DNA of 64,000 bases from Baylisascaris procyonis (lineage: Eukaryota; Nematoda; Chromadorea; Rhabditida; Ascarididae), in the NCBI GenBank assembly GCA_037389465.1, contig JAZARR010000295.1:1-64000 (forward strand). Direction: 5' to 3'. Below are positions 59,891 through 64,000 of the stretch, piece by piece. The position numbers and the translations under genes are program-made. Numbering within the stretch: the first letter of the stretch is position 1; each line of letters begins with the position of its first letter. Below the pieces are notes generated by a model that searched no databases, was not told where the DNA came from, and was given only the letters and a program-made list of their open reading frames with translations.

Positions 59891-60384
59891 CATCAATCAA
59901 CAATCAACAATCAACAATCAACAATCAACAATCAACAATCAACAATCAACAATCAACAATCAACAATCAACAATCAACAATCAACAATCAACAATCAACA
60001 ATCAACAATCATCAATCATCAATCAACAATCAACAATCATCAATCAACAATCATCAATCATCAATCAACAATCAACAATCATCAATCATCAATCATCAAT
60101 CATCAATCATCAATCATCAATCATCAATCATCAATCATCAATCAACAATCAACAATCAACAATCAACAATCAACAATCAACAATCAACAATCAACAATCA
60201 ACAATCAACAATCAACAATCAACAATCAACAATCAACAATCAACAATCAACAATCAACAATCAACAATCAACAATCAACAATCAACAATCAACAATCAAC
60301 AATCAACAATCAACAATCAACAATCAACAATCAACAATCAACAATCAACAATCAACAATCAACAATCAACAATCAATAATCAAC

Positions 60385-60590
60385 AATCAACAATCAACAA
60401 TAATCAACAATCAACAATCAACAATAATCAAGAATCAGCAATCATCAATCATCAATCATCAATCATCAATCATCAATCATCAATCATCAATCATCAATCA
60501 TCAATCATCAATCAACAATCAACAATCATCAATCATCAATCAACAATCATCAATCAACAATCATCAATCATCAATCAACAATCAACAATC
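60385..60590 (+). repeat. Triplet inserts, two G changes and a T-unit island
   Basis: AATAATC inserts near 60398 and 60422 run into a unit with two G changes (60432 and 60438) directly before ten T-units at 60439-60508. The island continues A2 T2 A1 T1 A1 T2. Islands at 60824 (T8 A2 T1 A2 T1) and 61254 (T8 A2 T2 A1 T1 A2 T1) have a related order, so these three are probably duplicates. Confidence 0.78.
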
Positions 60591-61898
60591 AACAATCAAC
60601 AATCAACAATCAACAATCAACAATCAACAATCAACAATCAACAATCAACAATCAACAATCAACAATCAACAATCAACAATCAACAATCAACAATCAACAA
60701 TCAACAATCAACAATCAACAATCAACAATCAACAATCAACAATCAACAATCAACAATCAACAATCAACAATCAACAATCAACAATCAACAATCAACAATC
60801 AACAATCAACAATCAACAATCAACAATCATCAATCATCAATCATCAATCATCAATCATCAATCATCAATCATCAATCATCAATCAACAATCAACAATCAT
60901 CAATCAACAATCAACAATCATCAATCAACAATCAACAATCAACAATCAACAATCAACAATCAACAATCAACAATCAACAATCAACAATCAACAATCAACA
61001 ATCAACAATCAACAATCAACAATCAACAATCATCAATCAACAATCAACAATCAACAATCAACAATCATCAATCAACAATCAACAATCAACAATCAACAAT
61101 CAACAGTCAACAATCAACAATCAACAATCAACAATCAACAATAATCAACAATCAACAATCAACAATCAACAATCAACAATCAACAATCAACAATCAACAA
61201 TCATCAATCAACAATCATCAATCAACAATCAACAATCAACAATCAACAATCAACAATCATCAATCATCAATCATCAATCATCAATCATCAATCATCAATC
61301 ATCAATCATCAATCAACAATCAACAATCATCAATCATCAATCAACAATCATCAATCAACAATCAACAATCATCAATCAACAATCAACAATCAACAATCAA
61401 CAATCAACAATCAACAATCAACAATCAACAATCAACAATCAACAATCAACAATCAACAATCAACAATCAACAATCAACAATCAACAATCAACAATCAACA
61501 ATCAACAATCAACAATCAACAATCAACAATCAACAATCAACAATCAACAATCAACAATCAACAATCAACAATAATCAACAATCAACAATCAACAATCAAC
61601 AATCAACAATCAACAATCAACAATCAACAATCAACAATCAACAATCAACAATCAACAATCAACAATCAACAATCAACAATCAACAATCAACAATCAACAA
61701 TCAACAATCAACAATCAACAATCAACAATCAACAATCAACAATCAACAATCAACAATCAACAATCAACAATCAACAATCAACAATCAACAATCAACAATC
61801 AACAATCAACAATCAACAATCATCAACAATCAACAATCAACAATCAACAATCAACAATCAACAATCAACAATCAATCAATCATCAATCAACAATCAAC

Positions 61899-62035
61899 AA
61901 TAATCAACAATCAACAATCAACAATAATCAACAATCAACAATCAACAACAATCAACAATCAACAATCAACAATAATCAACAATCAACAATAACCAACAAT
62001 CAACAATCAACAATAATCAACAATCAACAATCAAC
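61899..62035 (+). repeat. Degenerate 24-bp cassette
   Basis: Inserts at 61899, 61923, about 61947 (AACAAC form), 61971, 61988 (AATAACC, 17-bp step) and 62012 preserve the six-slot layout with several private changes. About 48 pure A-units follow to about 62368. Confidence 0.78.
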
Positions 62036-63354
62036 AATCAACAATCAACAATCAACAATCAACAATCAACAATCAACAATCAACAATCAACAATCAACAA
62101 TCAACAATCAACAATCAACAATCAACAATCAACAATCAACAATCAACAATCAACAATCAACAATCAACAATCAACAATCAACAATCAACAATCAACAATC
62201 AACAATCAACAATCAACAATCAACAATCAACAATCAACAATCAACAATCAACAATCAACAATCAACAATCAACAATCAACAATCAACAATCAACAATCAA
62301 CAATCAACAATCAACAATCAACAATCAACAATCAACAATCAACAATCAACAATCAACAATCAACAATCAATCAACAATCAACAATCAACAATCAATCAAC
62401 AATCAACAATCAACAATAATCAACAATCAACAATCAACAATCAATCAATCAACAATCAACAATCAACAATCATCAACAATCAACAATCAACAATCAATCA
62501 ACAATCAACAATCAACAATAATCAACAATCAACAATCAACAATCAACAATCAACAATCAACAATCAACAATCAACAATCAACAATCAACAATCAACAATC
62601 AACAATCAACAATCAACAATCAATCAACAATCAACAATCAACAATCAACAATCAACAATCAACAATCAACAATCAACAATCAACAATCAACAATCATCAA
62701 TCAACAATCAACAATCAACAATCAACAATCAACAATCAACAATCAACAATCAACAATCAACAATCAACAATCAACAATCAACAATCAACAATCAACAATC
62801 AACAATCAACAATCAACAATCAACAATCATCAACAATCAACAATCAACAATCAACAATCAACAATCAACAATCAACAATCAACAATCAACAATCAACAAT
62901 AATCAACAATCAACAATCAACAATCAACAATCAACAATCAACAATCAACAATCAACAATCAACAATCAACAATCAACAATCAACAATCAACAATCAACAA
63001 TCAACAATCAACAATCAACAATCATCAATCAACAATCATCAATCAACAATCAACAATCAACAATCAACAATCAACAATCAACAATCATCAATCAACAATC
63101 AACAATCAACAATCAACAATCAACAATCAACAATCAACAATCAACAATCAACAATCAACAATCAACAATCAACAATCAACAATCAACAATCAACAATCAA
63201 CAATCAACAATCAACAATCAACAATCAACAATCAACAATCAACAATCAACAATCAACAATCATCAATCAACAATCAACAATCAACAATCAACAATCAACA
63301 ATCAACAATCAACAATCAACAATCAACAATCAACAATCAACAATCAACAATCAA

Positions 63355-63584
63355 CAATCATCAATCAACAATCAACAATCAACAATCAACAATCAACAAT
63401 CAACAATCAACAATAATCAACAATCAACAATCAATCAACAATAATCAACAATCAACAATCAACAATCATCAACAATCAACAATCAACAATCAATCAACAA
63501 TCAACAATCAACAATAATCAACAATCAACAATCAACAATAATCAACAATCAACAATCAACAATAATCAACAATCAACAATCAAC
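63355..63584 (+). repeat. Higher-order cassette with expanded slots
   Basis: A T-unit at 63355 and seven A-units lead to inserts at 63412, 63440, 63464 (CATC), 63488 (tetramer), 63513, 63537 and 63561. That is the standard start, with one extra slot and two phase shifts. Further inserts lie at 63893 and 63917. Confidence 0.82.
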
Positions 63585-63941
63585 AATCAACAATCAACAA
63601 TCAACAATCAACAATCAACAATCAACAATCAACAATCAACAATCAACAATCAACAATCAACAATCAACAATCAACAATCAACAATCAACAATCAACAATC
63701 AACAATCAACAATCAACAATCAACAATCAACAATCAACAATCAACAATCAACAATCAACAATCAACAATCAACAATCAACAATCAACAATCAACAATCAA
63801 CAATCAACAATCATCAATCAACAATCAACAATCAACAATCAACAATCAACAATCAACAATCAACAATCAACAATCAACAATCAACAATCAACAATAATCA
63901 ACAATCAACAATCAACAATAATCAACAATCAACAATCAACA

Positions 63942-64000
63942 ATCATCAATCATCAATCATCAATCATCAATCATCAATCATCAATCATCAATCATCAATC
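63942..64000 (+). repeat. T-unit run at the window edge
   Basis: About eight CAATCAT units run to the end of the window and are cut there, so the array clearly continues to the right. The left edge also starts mid-array. Confidence 0.9.

Larger units (their letters stand above)
1..64000 (+). repeat. 7-bp satellite DNA array (CAATCAA/CAATCAT), spanning the window
   Basis: Every part of the window reads as head-to-tail copies of CAATCAA or its last-base variants CAATCAT and CAATCAC, roughly 9,000 units, always in the same orientation. No inversion and no unique sequence interrupts it. A pure A-unit has 4 A, 2 C, 1 T and no G; on the + strand I counted G only at 2057, 4070, 4102, 4427, 14574, 14750, 14765, 35028, 58757, 60432, 60438 and 61106. 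The array continues beyond both ends, so its true length and flanks are unknown. Satellite arrays of this size are typical of eukaryotic heterochromatin, and that placement is inference. The reverse-complement unit is TTGATTG. I do not recognise the family and assign no species. Nothing in the sequence shows transcription or a function. Confidence 0.99.
14535..64000 (+). repeat. Domain II: A-unit-dominated satellite with islands and cassettes
   Basis: Long pure A-unit runs are separated by three kinds of punctuation: lone T-units, compact T-unit islands, and cassettes with a triplet inserted every three heptamers. T islands lie near 15.61-15.72, 15.85-15.97, 17.21-17.34, 17.43-17.52, 18.49-18.61, 18.72-18.85, 21.63-21.81, 23.28-23.33, 23.46-23.59, 25.06-25.16, 25.56-25.99, 26.10-26.40, 27.75-27.89, 28.93-29.07, 30.85-30.95, 32.19-32.23, 32.33-32.48, 33.33-33.42, 34.29-34.44, 36.22-36.35, 39.71-39.83, 40.16-40.45, 43.50-43.67, 45.76-45.89, 48.26-48.40, 49.55-49.61, 50.21-50.32, 52.20-52.62, 53.27-53.46, 53.69-53.88, 54.72-54.78, 56.39-56.58, 57.07-57.21, 57.73-57.80, 59.71-59.89, 60.01-60.14, 60.44-60.59, 60.82-60.93, 61.25-61.38 and 63.94-64.00 kb. 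No coding or RNA features are visible. Confidence 0.9.

Noticed and set aside
1..64000. CRISPR array
   Set aside because: There are no spacers. The repeats are contiguous 7-bp units without unique sequence between them, and no cas genes are present.
1..64000. Telomeric repeat
   Set aside because: The G-bearing strand unit is TTGATTG, with only isolated G's. Known telomere repeats have G runs, and the window shows no subtelomeric gene or chromosome end. A degenerate interstitial array cannot be formally excluded.
1..64000. Cyanobacterial short tandem heptamer repeats (STRR)
   Set aside because: The unit length is the same, but as I know them those repeats are short intergenic runs. A gene-free 64-kb stretch would be extraordinary in a bacterial genome.
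1..64000. Known Drosophila virilis group heptamer satellites
   Set aside because: The design is similar (7 bp, two G/C pairs, single-base variants), but the unit is not a rotation or reverse complement of AAACTAC, AAACTAT or AAATTAC.
1..64000. G-quadruplex, i-motif, hairpin or triplex potential
   Set aside because: There are no runs of G or C, no inverted repeats and no homopurine tracts. The strands are too unlike themselves to fold back.
1..64000. Pure assembly or read artefact
   Set aside because: Structured variants at exact offsets (176 bp, 94 bp, 39-base marker, 81+1+7=89) are hard to produce by random error. Collapsed or expanded copy numbers in the longest pure runs remain possible and can only be judged from reads.

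Overview
The whole 64,000-base window is one uninterrupted simple satellite. Its unit is 7 bp: CAATCAA (called the A-unit here) with single-base variants CAATCAT (T-unit) and, rarely, CAATCAC (C-unit). The array enters at base 1 and leaves at base 64,000, so neither edge is visible. I find no believable protein gene, RNA gene, transposon, CRISPR array, promoter or origin. The + strand is almost free of G: I counted 12 G's in 64 kb. Minus-strand reading frames are closed by TGA about every 21 bp, and the + strand almost never has ATG.

A homogeneous heptamer array of this size points to constitutive heterochromatin of a eukaryote (pericentromere, a sex or B chromosome, or a subtelomeric block). 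That is inference; I do not recognise the unit and cannot name a species. Short heptamer satellites in the Drosophila virilis group have a similar design but a different sequence. Cyanobacterial heptamer repeats (STRR) share the unit length, but I know them only as short intergenic runs.

Layout. Domain I (1 to about 14,534) mixes blocks of T-units (runs up to 33) with blocks of A-units (one run of 102), and carries C-units and a CCATAAATC-type cassette present three times. Two stretches (6566-6846 and 9206-9307) switch to 10-bp and 17-bp periods. Domain II (about 14,535 to 64,000) is dominated by A-units in pure runs commonly 67-91 copies long. These are punctuated by short T-unit islands and by cassettes in which an extra triplet follows every third heptamer (24-bp period). 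Near the end (56.4-61.4 kb, and 63,942 onward) T-rich islands become frequent again.

Although the base unit is trivial, the positions of the variants form a readable barcode. There is a 176-bp higher-order unit (one T-unit, seven A-units, five 24-mers) and a six-slot triplet cassette followed 94 bp later by a lone insert in several copies. Indel and base-change markers are shared between copies 10-27 kb apart. Two segments offset by 3002 bp match unit for unit: 81 A + 1 T + 7 A against 89 A. The array therefore looks like it grew by copying blocks of hundreds to thousands of bases as well as by single-unit slippage. I found no hidden gene system; the interest lies in the higher-order repeat structure and the extreme strand asymmetry.
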